Source of the DNA: JAJEDW01 sp963555775
GTDB lineage: Bacteria > Acidobacteriota > Terriglobia > 20CM-2-55-15
Direction: 5' to 3'
Assembly: GCA_963555775.3 (NCBI GenBank)
Contig: CAUVWY020000010.1
Span: forward strand, 1,116,001-1,180,000
Length of the DNA: 64,000 bases
The notes under the pieces are model-generated. The model did no database searches and was not told the DNA's origin. It saw only the letters and a program-made list of their open reading frames with translations. Made by a program: the position numbers and the translations under genes. Positions 1-8,345 of this stretch are shown in pieces. The first letter of the stretch is position 1. Each line of letters begins with the position of its first letter.

Positions 1-333
1 AACCCACATGTTGCCGTCGCCATCGTAGCGCAACCCATGAGCGCGTCCGAACATCCCTTCGCCAAAACTTCTAATGAAGTTCCCTTCCAGATCGAATTCG
101 AGAAACGCCTCGTCCCCCCGATGCAGGACCATCAGGTTCCCTTCGGGAGTGATCGCGACGCTGGCAACCGATGCAAACGCCATCCCGTCCGGCATGTTGA
201 AGGCTTCGGTCGCGGCCACGGCACGGTAGCCGAGATCCGGACCGTCGATCGAGAGCGGCGGTCTGCCCGGCGGTTGAGATAAAGCCGGTACGGCCAGAGT
301 CAGCGACAAGATAACCAAAAGAGCGCCCTTCAT
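1..333 (-). CDS. Secreted NHL/six-bladed beta-propeller protein (partial, C-terminus outside window)
   Basis: Only the first 111 codons are in the window; the gene runs off its left edge. It opens with an uncleaved signal-peptide pattern (MKGALLVILSLTLAVPALSQ), followed by NHL-type strand motifs (pattern G.MFGRAHGLRYDGDGNMWV at the edge) typical of secreted six-bladed propellers related to the peptidylglycine-lyase fold. The ATG at 333 has an AAGGAG box seven bases upstream and overlaps the TGA of the AlkB-GlnE fusion as ATGA, so the two are almost certainly translationally coupled. Function is unassigned; the coupling suggests a periplasmic partner of the membrane hydroxylase. A similar propeller gene lies at 51565-52467. 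Confidence 0.8.
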   Translation of the reverse strand, partial: MKGALLVILSLTLAVPALSQPPGRPPLSIDGPDLGYRAVAATEAFNMPDGMAFASVASVAITPEGNLMVLHRGDEAFLEFDLEGNFIRSFGEGMFGRAHGLRYDGDGNMWV

Positions 334-2777
334 GATTTTCTCCTTTCTCGAAAGCGGTTAGAATGCATGCCCTCCAGCGCGTCGATGTCGGCGGCGGCTC
401 TGGACGCCGTTTCGCGAATCGCGGTCCGCAGGGCGCCGAAATCGTCCATCCCGCAGGATCTTGCAATGACGGCCTTGACCTTCGGACCCACCGTATCGAC
501 GGCAAAGTCGTCCGTAGCGACCAGCCGGAGGATACCCCGAAGGTTTTGCCACTGCCTCGCGGCATGCGCCAACCGTTCGGCGGCGTCGGCGGGGATCCAA
601 CCGCGCGCTCCGGCGGTTCGCAAAACGGAAACCGCGTCGGGAACCAGAACCTCGGGAGCGTCACCGACATGCGTCAATTGAAGAAAACGGGCGGCGCGAT
701 CGACATCGCGAAAGCCGCCGTGCATATCGTCGATCGACAACAGGCCGGGTTCGGGCGCGTTTTCGGTCGCTTTGCGCAATAAGGCGATCAGGGCGGCGCG
801 GGCAGCCCCGTGGGTCAGGATTTCGCGCCGTGCTTCGTCGAACCGATCCCCAATTCCAGCATCGCCGGACTTGAAAACGCACCGCGCCCGGGTCAGTTCC
901 AGAAGCTCGCTCGCCAGGCCGGAGGTCCTGTGGCGTTCCGTAAAATCGTCGAGTGTAAGAACGGCCCGACCCTTCCGGCCGCGCGGGACCGGCGCGAACA
1001 ACAGGTTGTCGCGCGACAACGCATCGAGTTCCTCCAGGAAGCGGCGGCACAGGGCTTCGTAATATTCAGCAGGGCCGCGATCGTAAACGAAGAAAAGGTC
1101 GAGTTCGGCGCCGGGCGCCGCATCCCCGCTGGCGAAATCGCCCTGAACCACAACGGCGACCCCGCCCCCGACGCCTCGACCGGCGAAGTCCTCCTCGACG
1201 GCCGACAGCACGGAAGCGATAGAGGCTTCGGCGATATTGGACAGAGCGATTCCCGCCTCGACCGGCGACAGGTTGCCGCGCATCGTCAGCACACCAATCT
1301 GGAAGACCTTGTCGTTCGACCAGTTCCGCGCGGTCTCCACGGCTTCCTTGACGCCCTGGAAGGGGTAGTCGGCAATCCGTTCCCTCATTTCGGGTACGCC
1401 GAATTCCCGAGTCCAGTACAAGAGCGCGATGCCGTGGCGGGCGATGGCCTCGAATTCCGGGTCCGGTCCGAAGCCGTCCGGCAGATCGAGATCGGCGAAC
1501 TCCCTTTCCCGAAGGCTGTCGAGCAGTTCCGGGGCGCGGTTGCACCACTCGGCCAGACGCGGCGCTGCGCCGAAAATCTCGGCGAGCGCGTCAAACGCTT
1601 CCGGCCGCTCCGCCGACACGGAACTGTCGTAAACGGCCCAGTCGTCGATTTGCGGATAGAAGTTCGCACGCCAACGATCGACCAGCGGGTCCATGGTCTC
1701 GAACCAACGCCGGGGGGCCATGGCCAGCCCAGCCATCTTGACGTAGCTTCCCGGCAACTGCGGCGCTTCACTTTCGCCGTGATGCTGCAACAGCGGGTAC
1801 GGCCGGCTCGGTGCGGTGTGGTGGTCGGGATGACGCTGCATGTTGTAATGGAGCAGGTTAGTGACTTTGTCGGCGGCGCTCCAGGAATGCCTCGGGCGGA
1901 TCCCCTCGAACCGGCCGTCGCGCATGCGGATACGGCGCAGTCCGTAATGCTGGACGTAGTTGATGATCTTCATCGACGTGATCACGGCGAGGCAAAGGAC
2001 GGCAAAGATCAGAAGTACCCACGGGCCGCCCATCCAATACACCAGCGCGTACCACGCCCCGGTCTCGACAAGGTATCGCCAGAACGGATTCGTGTAGTGC
2101 CAGACCGGCAGGTGGCGGCGCGCCAGCCGGTTGCGTTCGAAGCGCCATGCCTTGACGAAGCTGCCGGCGAGATCCCGGGGCAGGTACCGCCAGAAACTCA
2201 CTCCCTTGGGCGCGGACCCGGGGTCTTCGGGCATGCACACAAGATTGTGATGCACATATACGTGCTCGGTCGCATACTGCGGGTAGGACATGTTCGCCAG
2301 CAGGAGTTCCCCCACCCGGCGCTCCCACACCGAGCGCTGATGGATCAGTTCGTGACCGACGATGAAGATAGTCTGGGCCGCCCCCGCCAGCGCCACCGCC
2401 ACCAACACGGTTTCCAAAGTGGACAAATTGCCGACGACGAGGATCTGCCAGAGCGAGAACACGAATGTCACCGGCCAGAGCGCCGCCCACATCCAGAGGG
2501 ACAGCCTGTACCAGAACAACCGGGTCTCGGGGGTTTTCTCCGGATCCATGTTCCGCTTTTCGGTCCCGAATATGATGTCGGAATAGTCCCCGAACAAGAA
2601 ATAGGCGAACGGCGCCGCGATCCACCAGCCGCCGTTGATGGCGGCGTTAGCCAAGAGCGGAAAAATAGCGAGTGGCGTGAAGTAGAGAAGGGCGTTCCAG
2701 ATCGACGGCTGGATCGCCCCCCCAGTAACCGCCGTTCCGGCACCCAAACCGCCTGACTCTGCACTGTACCCTGCCAC
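330..2777 (-). CDS. alkB: AlkB-type alkane/fatty-acyl hydroxylase fused to a GlnE-like adenylyltransferase half
   Basis: One uninterrupted frame encodes two proteins normally separate. Residues ~20-375 (numbered from the GTG at 2777) are an AlkB-type integral-membrane di-iron monooxygenase: several membrane spans and the histidine boxes HELIHQ (142-147), EHVYVHH (171-177), NYVQHYG (273-279) and QRHPDHH (314-320). Residues ~390-810 resemble one adenylyltransferase half of GlnE (glutamine synthetase adenylyltransferase): RLAEW..RAPELLDSL, the nucleotidyltransferase strand PGAELDLFFVYD (~555), LTRARCVFKSGDA and GGFRDVDRAARFLQL. The GlnE active-site GSDLDL has become GAELDL and the RLRPSG motif is not recognisable, so catalysis is doubtful. 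The GTG start has an AAGGCGGGAG box; a TTG at 2843 would add 22 residues. No rubredoxin is nearby. The IS1595 element ends 67 bp upstream of that TTG, so the native promoter has probably been displaced. Family assignments are firm; the role of the fusion is unknown. Confidence 0.88.
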   Translation of the reverse strand: MAGYSAESGGLGAGTAVTGGAIQPSIWNALLYFTPLAIFPLLANAAINGGWWIAAPFAYFLFGDYSDIIFGTEKRNMDPEKTPETRLFWYRLSLWMWAALWPVTFVFSLWQILVVGNLSTLETVLVAVALAGAAQTIFIVGHELIHQRSVWERRVGELLLANMSYPQYATEHVYVHHNLVCMPEDPGSAPKGVSFWRYLPRDLAGSFVKAWRFERNRLARRHLPVWHYTNPFWRYLVETGAWYALVYWMGGPWVLLIFAVLCLAVITSMKIINYVQHYGLRRIRMRDGRFEGIRPRHSWSAADKVTNLLHYNMQRHPDHHTAPSRPYPLLQHHGESEAPQLPGSYVKMAGLAMAPRRWFETMDPLVDRWRANFYPQIDDWAVYDSSVSAERPEAFDALAEIFGAAPRLAEWCNRAPELLDSLREREFADLDLPDGFGPDPEFEAIARHGIALLYWTREFGVPEMRERIADYPFQGVKEAVETARNWSNDKVFQIGVLTMRGNLSPVEAGIALSNIAEASIASVLSAVEEDFAGRGVGGGVAVVVQGDFASGDAAPGAELDLFFVYDRGPAEYYEALCRRFLEELDALSRDNLLFAPVPRGRKGRAVLTLDDFTERHRTSGLASELLELTRARCVFKSGDAGIGDRFDEARREILTHGAARAALIALLRKATENAPEPGLLSIDDMHGGFRDVDRAARFLQLTHVGDAPEVLVPDAVSVLRTAGARGWIPADAAERLAHAARQWQNLRGILRLVATDDFAVDTVGPKVKAVIARSCGMDDFGALRTAIRETASRAAADIDALEGMHSNRFRERRKS

Positions 2778-2926
2778 GCTCCCGCCTTTCGAACATCCAC
2801 GTCTGGTTGGATCGTCCGTTGTCCCAACAGGGTGCCCGGTCAAGCGGTGCGCGGGGCCGCGCGCAGTGCAATTCCGTGCTACGTGTCGGTTCGTTGACCC
2901 TTTAATTTATGGAATTATATACCTAA

Positions 2927-3112
2927 CTATACGCCAGTAGGCTGGTCTTCATCTTGACCGTCTGTCTTGTCCTGCAAATCCTCCGGCCCATCATCCCCAA
3001 CTTTCTCATCCTTCTTGACCGGAGGCTGGACAAACGCCAGCAACGCACCGGCGATCTGCTCCGGTGTTGCGTCTATCCGTGGTAGGGCAATGTTCTTCGG
3101 ATCCTTGCGCAT
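2927..3112 (-). CDS. Small 61-aa hypothetical protein, IS1595 passenger
   Basis: The protein starts MRKDPKNIALPRIDATPEQI and ends in a highly charged Asp/Glu/Lys/Gln tail. The ATG at 3112 follows AGGAG at six bases, which makes it preferable to an upstream in-frame start at 3172 that would add 20 residues. It begins just inside the left terminal repeat of the IS1595 element and is transcribed outward toward that end. The pattern PxxIxLPRIDATPEQIAxAL resembles small proteins I have seen near IS1595-type transposases; this is recollection, not a search. No membrane span or catalytic motif is visible. It may be an accessory or regulatory protein of the transposon. Confidence 0.6.
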   Translation of the reverse strand: MRKDPKNIALPRIDATPEQIAGALLAFVQPPVKKDEKVGDDGPEDLQDKTDGQDEDQPTGV

Positions 3113-3396
3113 TGCGGGCTCCTCTCTCTTATTGTACGGGATGCCAGTTAGCTCATTTTCCGGAGTGTTCACGACCTAGAAGAGCATCCGTTCATCACTA
3201 ATGGCGAAGTGTTAGTGGGACAACCGGTTACCGGCTTTTTGTGAGTCCCTAAATCGGTGGGCGGCTTAGGGGTAGAACCGTATATAATCCCCTATATAAT
3301 CCCCAAACCATTCGATATCGAGTGGACAGAGAAGCCCGAGTGATTCGGACTTCGTTACTCTGGTATGAAGTCCCATAAGTATGGAAAAATGTTGAT

Positions 3397-4086
3397 ATGA
3401 ATTTTGTGCTCAATCTCAAAAAATATTCATGGGCCTACTGTAGCGCTGCCGGATTTGTATTTGGGATGTTCTTGTGTTTGATGACTGACATCCGAAATTT
3501 CTCTTTCGATCCTGCCACTGGGTCCCTCAATGTGATAATGAGGGAGCAAAACGACCGTGAATACTTCCAATCGGTACGTGAAGACGATGACAGATGGGGA
3601 ATTTTCATATCCCTGCTCGCAAATGAAGGCATTTACCCAACCGACGATACGCGGATTGTGGACGCAATTACTGCGCTATGTGATCCGATTCCAAACACTC
3701 CCTTAGCGGCCTATCTGTCTGCGGCTCGTGCTTGCGCCGAGAAGCCAGTTCCAGCGCGTCTCCGCCAATTGGCACAACAACAAGACCCTCCATTTCATCC
3801 TGCCGGACGTGTCGTGGCCACAGGTGTTCCTGATCAAGCCGATCAACCACCGGTCGGGGGAGCCAACGCGTGCCAAAACGGTGAATGGTATAGACGCCGG
3901 ATATTGCTGACAAACCCTTTGGATGGCCGTCAAGTGACGGTTCTTGCATCGGGCCACTACGGACAGGGAATTTGCGGACCCGTAGTCGGCGCAGCAGACA
4001 TTCAACTTAATGAAGAGGACGCTTTCTCGATATTTGATGGTCCACTAAACAAGTTCGAAGAGGCAGTGGCAATAATCGTTAATTAA
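3397..4086 (+). CDS. Membrane-anchored hypothetical protein, IS1595 passenger
   Basis: A 229-aa protein with one N-terminal hydrophobic segment (residues ~13-30, WAYCSAAGFVFGMFLCLM) and a soluble remainder presumably outside the membrane. The C-terminal part (~165-225) has the pattern NPLDGRQVTVLASGHYG..CGP..DIQLNEEDAF, faintly like the compact double-psi barrel seen in RlpA-type proteins, but the match is too short to name a domain. It is read away from the transposase within the IS1595 element. The ATG lacks a strong ribosome-binding site. Codon use is more AT-rich than the flanking host genes, consistent with transfer along with the transposon. Function is unknown. Confidence 0.6.
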   Translation: MNFVLNLKKYSWAYCSAAGFVFGMFLCLMTDIRNFSFDPATGSLNVIMREQNDREYFQSVREDDDRWGIFISLLANEGIYPTDDTRIVDAITALCDPIPNTPLAAYLSAARACAEKPVPARLRQLAQQQDPPFHPAGRVVATGVPDQADQPPVGGANACQNGEWYRRRILLTNPLDGRQVTVLASGHYGQGICGPVVGAADIQLNEEDAFSIFDGPLNKFEEAVAIIVN

Positions 4087-4347
4087 TGAGCCAGTTAGCC
4101 ATCTTCGCAAGGTTCCAAAGAACCACGGCAAGCCCTATTCCAGCTAAGAATACAATACACGATTGGACGTTGCGTTTTTCAGTCGTTGACATTGGATGAC
4201 CTCACGGGTACAATTTTCCCGTTCTGGTCAGCCCATGACCCTTGGCGAGTGCGTGGCCGGTCAGGCAATCAATTCCTTGTACGGCGACCGTCGTCCAAAC
4301 ATGTTGGCCGTCACAACTTCTGCCTGCTTTTCGGTCTGATACCTACC

Positions 4348-5292
4348 TTATCTTACAAGATCCCGGTACAACAACCGTTTTCCAACCATGGACGCAACCG
4401 TATCGGTCATCATCTTTTCGGTGTCTCGGGGGCGCATGTTGTGACGGGTAGCGAATTCGTTCACGTAGCGGTGAAGGTGCTTCGGGGAGATGTGGTGGAA
4501 GGTCCCGTGGTACCCACGTTTTAGAGCGGCCCAGAATGACTCGATGCCATTCGTATGCGCCTGATTCCGGACGTACTCCCCGATGGAATGCTTCACGGTT
4601 TCGTGATTCGGAAGTCCATCGTATGCCGTGGCATCGTCGGTGTAGACCTTGGCTCCCTTCACGGAATGATCCTTGACGAAACCCTGAAGCGTCTTGGCGT
4701 TGGTTTTCTCGACTACGGTGGCTTCGACCGATTTGGTCCCCCGATCTCTGGCACCGACTACCACGGTCTTACCGACGCCTCCACGTCCGGCATGGAGTTT
4801 CTTGTCGGCATGCTTGTTCTTTTCCTTCCCGCCGATGTAGGTCTCATCCACTTCGACCGGACCCTTGAACGGTGTACCTGTACCGGTCCACGCCTCACGA
4901 AGACGTTGAGCCATGAAGTACGCTGACTTCTGGGTGATTTTCAGATCCCGGTGAAGCCGCAGGGAGGAGACTCCCTTCAGGGAAGTCGACCAGAGGTAGA
5001 TCGCAATCGCCCACTGACGAAGCGAGATATGGGAACGATGCATCACCGTACCGGTCTTGACGCTGAAGTACCGGTGGCAATCTCCGCAACGGTAAGGGAG
5101 TGGTTTCCGTGACGGGACAGTGCGGAGTTTCTCGGTGCAACCGCAAACCGGGCAGTAGGTTGGCTTACCGGCTTCGCCCCAGCGACTGGCCTCGAACCAG
5201 CGTTCGGCCGTCTCGTTGTCCGGGAAAATTGCGAACAACTCAATCAGGCTGATTCCCTTGCGGTAATGACGTCCGGGTGCTTTTTGCTTCAT
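4348..5292 (-). CDS. IS1595-family transposase
   Basis: A 314-aa DDE transposase that catalyses cut-and-paste movement of the surrounding element. An N-terminal helix-turn-helix region and a zinc ribbon (CPVCGC...YRCGDC, ~residues 47-70) precede the ISXO2-like catalytic core. The first acidic residue lies in VEVDETYIGGKEKNKH, the second in KVYTDDATAY, and the third in NGIESFWAALKRGYHGTFHH, followed by the diagnostic KHLHRYVNEFATRHN. Length and all three acidic positions look intact, so the enzyme could be active. Its start lies 50 bp inside the right terminal repeat. Confidence 0.95.
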   Translation of the reverse strand: MKQKAPGRHYRKGISLIELFAIFPDNETAERWFEASRWGEAGKPTYCPVCGCTEKLRTVPSRKPLPYRCGDCHRYFSVKTGTVMHRSHISLRQWAIAIYLWSTSLKGVSSLRLHRDLKITQKSAYFMAQRLREAWTGTGTPFKGPVEVDETYIGGKEKNKHADKKLHAGRGGVGKTVVVGARDRGTKSVEATVVEKTNAKTLQGFVKDHSVKGAKVYTDDATAYDGLPNHETVKHSIGEYVRNQAHTNGIESFWAALKRGYHGTFHHISPKHLHRYVNEFATRHNMRPRDTEKMMTDTVASMVGKRLLYRDLVR

Positions 5293-5523
5293 GGTAGGAA
5301 TATTCTACGAGACTTGGGTCGTATAGTCAAGTATATATTCCCTTAATTTAATGGAATCGGTTGGTCTGGACAAGCATATCCCGGCCAGAGCAAAAAACTT
5401 GAGTTCGTTCCCGTACCCTTCTATGGTGTCTTCACTTTCGGACATGTCCTGACGGGCCCTGGCAAAACCCTGCAGGACCTTGCCACGGGCAGCAAACAGC
5501 CGGAAGCGGAAACCGGAGGCGCC

Positions 5524-6186
5524 ATGGACACTGGCAACGAAAAAGACGAAACGCGGCTACCGCGGATCCCCCAACCAGACCTGGTGTCGCGGCGAACCGC
5601 GATCAAGACCGCAGGCGTCGCCATTAGCGCCGTGGCGGTATCGGGCAGCGCACTGTCCGCACAGTCGGAAACACCGGTGACGCTGACCCCGGCCGAGTAC
5701 GCGACACTGGACGCGGTGGCCGCACGACTCATACCCAGCGACGCCAATGGTCCCGGCGCGCGTGAAGCCCGGGCCGCGCGTTTCATAGACCGGGGTCTCG
5801 GCGGCGCACTCCGGGACGCTCTGGATCAGTACCGGAGCGGACTGGCGGCTCTCGACGTTTTTTCCAACACGGCGTACGGAACCGGCTTCGCGGCCCTGTC
5901 GGAAACGGACCAGGATGCCGTGTTGGAGGCTGTCCAGGACAACGAAGCATCGGGATTCGACGAGAATTCCGGACAGTTCTTCAACATGGTTCGAGGTCAT
6001 GTCATCCAAGGCACTTTTTCCGATCCCTTCTACGGCGGCAACGACAACTTCGTGGGGTGGGACATGATCGGCTATCCCGGCGTACGGACCGCGGTTCCGG
6101 CCCAATACCAGCAAATGGACGGCGAACATACTCCAAACCACGTGTCGGTATACGATTCGACGATGTTCGATGAGGGAGAGCTCTGA
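5524..6186 (+). CDS. Gluconate 2-dehydrogenase subunit 3 family protein (Tat-exported)
   Basis: The 220-aa small subunit of a membrane-bound FAD-dependent sugar or alcohol dehydrogenase. The N-terminus carries a twin-arginine signal (SRRTAIKTAGVAISAVAVSGSA, residues ~22-43); export is expected as a hitchhiker complex with the flavoprotein. The remainder fits the Gluconate_2-dh3 family: LTPAEYATLDAVAARLIPSD near the start and DPFYGGNDNFVGWDMIGYPG near the end. The ATG at 5524 has GGAGG five bases upstream. Its TGA shares one base with the ATG of the GMC gene (TGATG), so the pair is coupled. No cytochrome c third subunit follows. The frame stays open upstream to the IS1595 end, without a recognisable domain. 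Confidence 0.9.
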   Translation: MDTGNEKDETRLPRIPQPDLVSRRTAIKTAGVAISAVAVSGSALSAQSETPVTLTPAEYATLDAVAARLIPSDANGPGAREARAARFIDRGLGGALRDALDQYRSGLAALDVFSNTAYGTGFAALSETDQDAVLEAVQDNEASGFDENSGQFFNMVRGHVIQGTFSDPFYGGNDNFVGWDMIGYPGVRTAVPAQYQQMDGEHTPNHVSVYDSTMFDEGEL

Positions 6187-7898
6187 TGGCCCGCCAACTG
6201 AACCCGACCGATGTAGTGATCGTTGGCGCCGGCGCGGTCGGTGGAGTGGCCGCCCTCCCGCTGGCCGAAGCGGGTCTTCGGGTGATCGGCCTCGAGGCCG
6301 GAAGTTGGCTCAGCACGCGCGACATGGCCCCCGATGAACTCAAACTCAACCGCGGCCTCTGGCCTCCGGGCCCGCAAAAAGTCAACGGTGAAATTTCCAC
6401 CAGCCGCGCCAACGAGTCGCAAACGGCCAATCCGGGCTTCAACCACCCGATGATGAACGCGGTCGGAGGGACCTCCAACCACTACATGGCGCAGGCCTGG
6501 CGCCTCAACCCCTGGGACTTCCGCGTGGTCAGCGCCACCCGCGAACGATACGGCGGTGGACGCCTACCCGACGACTCCACGGTCGAGGACTGGCCCATTT
6601 CGTACGACGAACTCGAACCTTTTTATGACGCGGTGGAATATGGCATCGGCGTCTCGGGCAGGGCGGGCAACGTCGACGGGAGAATCGATCCCGACGGCAA
6701 CGTATTCGAAGGCCGGCGTGCGCGCGAATATCCAATGCCTGGTCTTCGCATGACCAGTTTCATGGAACGAATGCGAGATGCCGCGCGCTCCCTCGACTGG
6801 AACCCGTTCCTTGCGCCCGCGGCAATCGCCAGCGAACCCTACGCCGGCCGGCCCGCCTGCGTTTATCACGGTTACTGTCTGGGTGGCGGTTGCCACGTCA
6901 ATGCCAAGAGTTCCACCTCCGTCACGACAATTCCGAGAGCCGCAGCGACGGGTCAATACGAAGTCGTCACCGAAGCCCATGCGACCCGCATCCGGACCGA
7001 TGGGGACGGCCGCGTTACCGGCGTCACCTACATCCGGAACGGCGAGGAGTTGTTTCAACCGGCCGATGTCGTACTGTTGGGGTGTTACACCTACGAAAAC
7101 GTACGCCTGCTCCTGCTGTCGACCTCGCCCGCATATCCGAACGGGCTCGCGAACAACGCCCGTCAAGTGGGCCGGCACTACTTCAGCCACCTGCAGTTCG
7201 GGGGCGCCGGAGCCCTGTTCCCGTTCGACCTGGAGAACTGGTATGGGACGCCGGGCCAGGGCATATGCCTCGACAACTGGGCCGACGACAACTTCGACCA
7301 CGGCGATCTGGACTTCATCGGCGGAGGCAGCCTTTACGTCTACACCGAACGCCGCCCGATGGCCGCGGTCAACGGACTGGGCCCATGGGGGCGGGAGGGC
7401 CGAAACTGGGGATCGGACTGGAAAGCGCACCTGATCCGGAACGTCGATCGGACAAACAGCGCCTACATCCAACGCACGACGCTTCCCTACGAGGGCAATT
7501 ACCTGGATCTGGACCCGGCACAGATGGATCCGTTGGGCGACCCCGTCATCCGCATTACGGCTTCTTACCGCAAAAACGAACGCCGAATGAGCCCGTTTCT
7601 GGTCGACAAGATGCGGCAGTGGTATCTGGAGGCCGGAGCGATCCAGGTGACCGGGACCGGTAATGTGGGCAACGCCATGGGACTGTCGACGCATGCATAC
7701 TGGGGAACGCGAATGGGCGACAACCCGAATACGAACGTTGTCGATCGGTTCGGCTTTTCGCATGAGGCCCCGAATCTTGGAATTCTGGGAGGTTCGGTCA
7801 TGGGAACCAGCGGCGCCCGAAACCCTACTCTGACGGCACAGGCGCTGGCATGGCGAACTGCGGCCCACCTGGCCGAGAACTGGGATTCGATCGCATAG
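6186..7898 (+). CDS. GMC family FAD-dependent oxidoreductase (gluconate 2-dehydrogenase large-subunit type)
   Basis: A 570-aa flavoprotein. The N-terminal Rossmann motif VVIVGAGAVGG (residues 10-20) with LEAG after the second strand binds FAD. The C-terminal GMC block is present: STHAYWGTRMGDNP with the catalytic-type histidine, then NLGILGGSVMGTSGARNPTLTAQALAWR with the conserved asparagine. It probably oxidises a periplasmic sugar acid, polyol or alcohol and passes electrons to the respiratory chain through the partner subunit. It has no signal of its own, consistent with co-export with the Tat-bearing small subunit encoded immediately upstream. The substrate cannot be read from sequence. 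Confidence 0.93.
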   Translation: MARQLNPTDVVIVGAGAVGGVAALPLAEAGLRVIGLEAGSWLSTRDMAPDELKLNRGLWPPGPQKVNGEISTSRANESQTANPGFNHPMMNAVGGTSNHYMAQAWRLNPWDFRVVSATRERYGGGRLPDDSTVEDWPISYDELEPFYDAVEYGIGVSGRAGNVDGRIDPDGNVFEGRRAREYPMPGLRMTSFMERMRDAARSLDWNPFLAPAAIASEPYAGRPACVYHGYCLGGGCHVNAKSSTSVTTIPRAAATGQYEVVTEAHATRIRTDGDGRVTGVTYIRNGEELFQPADVVLLGCYTYENVRLLLLSTSPAYPNGLANNARQVGRHYFSHLQFGGAGALFPFDLENWYGTPGQGICLDNWADDNFDHGDLDFIGGGSLYVYTERRPMAAVNGLGPWGREGRNWGSDWKAHLIRNVDRTNSAYIQRTTLPYEGNYLDLDPAQMDPLGDPVIRITASYRKNERRMSPFLVDKMRQWYLEAGAIQVTGTGNVGNAMGLSTHAYWGTRMGDNPNTNVVDRFGFSHEAPNLGILGGSVMGTSGARNPTLTAQALAWRTAAHLAENWDSIA

Positions 7899-7988
7899 CA
7901 ATCCCGAAAGAGAACGAAGTCGTCATGAGCGCGGGTCTGTCCGGTCTAGAAGAGTCGGCGGACTCCACCCCAACTACGCGGTCGCAAT

Positions 7989-8018
7989 ACGTGCGGATCT
8001 ACCGAATGATCCGCACGT
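7989..8018 (+). terminator. Stem-loop downstream of the GMC gene
   Basis: A perfect 10-bp stem (ACGTGCGGAT with ATCCGCACGT) around a 10-base loop, followed by CCTTTATT. It lies 90 bp past the GMC stop codon and probably ends that transcript. The rest of the 7899-8345 gap holds no gene or repeat that I can recognise. Confidence 0.55.
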
Positions 8019-8345
8019 CCTTTATTCACGGTAATTTTGTGAATCGTTTCAGCCAAAGTCTGGAACGTCAATATCTCCAGCGGTTGGCCGTCCTGCCCCG
8101 CTCGCGGTATCCCGCTCGAGGTCATCGATGGGTTTCTGTCCCGTCTGCCGCAAATTCCGCGAGGAGCCAACGAACCGGATGTCTCCGCCATATTTTTGCC
8201 TCGATGCGGACCGATTTTTGTCCAACCCCCCTTGGCTAAATCGCGCAAATCGTAGAAAATAGACAGTCTTGGGTTGCTGCAGAGGTTTGGCAGTGAGTTA
8301 TGCCCGTCGAGCAGCGAACTATGCCCTCGAAAGGACAGGCAACGG

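Larger units (their letters stand above)
2910..5342. mobile_element. IS1595-family insertion sequence with two passenger genes
   Basis: The element is bounded by imperfect terminal inverted repeats: left GGAATTATATACCTAACTAT from 2911 and the reverse complement at the right end, GGGAATATATACTTGACTAT reading down from 5342. They agree at most positions, with ACTATACG continuing in both. A perfect 8-bp direct repeat TTAATTTA flanks it (2902-2909 and 5343-5350), the duplication length expected of IS1595. Inside are the transposase (4348-5292, minus), a 61-aa protein (minus) and a 229-aa membrane-anchored protein (plus). Two tandem copies of TATATAATCCCC lie at 3281-3304. The interior is visibly more AT-rich than the host DNA. 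Confidence 0.85.

Noticed and set aside
810..2756. 648-codon plus-strand ORF opposite the AlkB-GlnE gene
   Set aside because: Antisense shadow: the product is rich in Arg, Gly, Pro and His with no family pattern, while the minus strand has full conserved motifs.
6564..7901. 445-codon minus-strand ORF opposite the GMC oxidoreductase
   Set aside because: High-GC antisense reading of a gene with clear FAD and GMC motifs; no independent signals.
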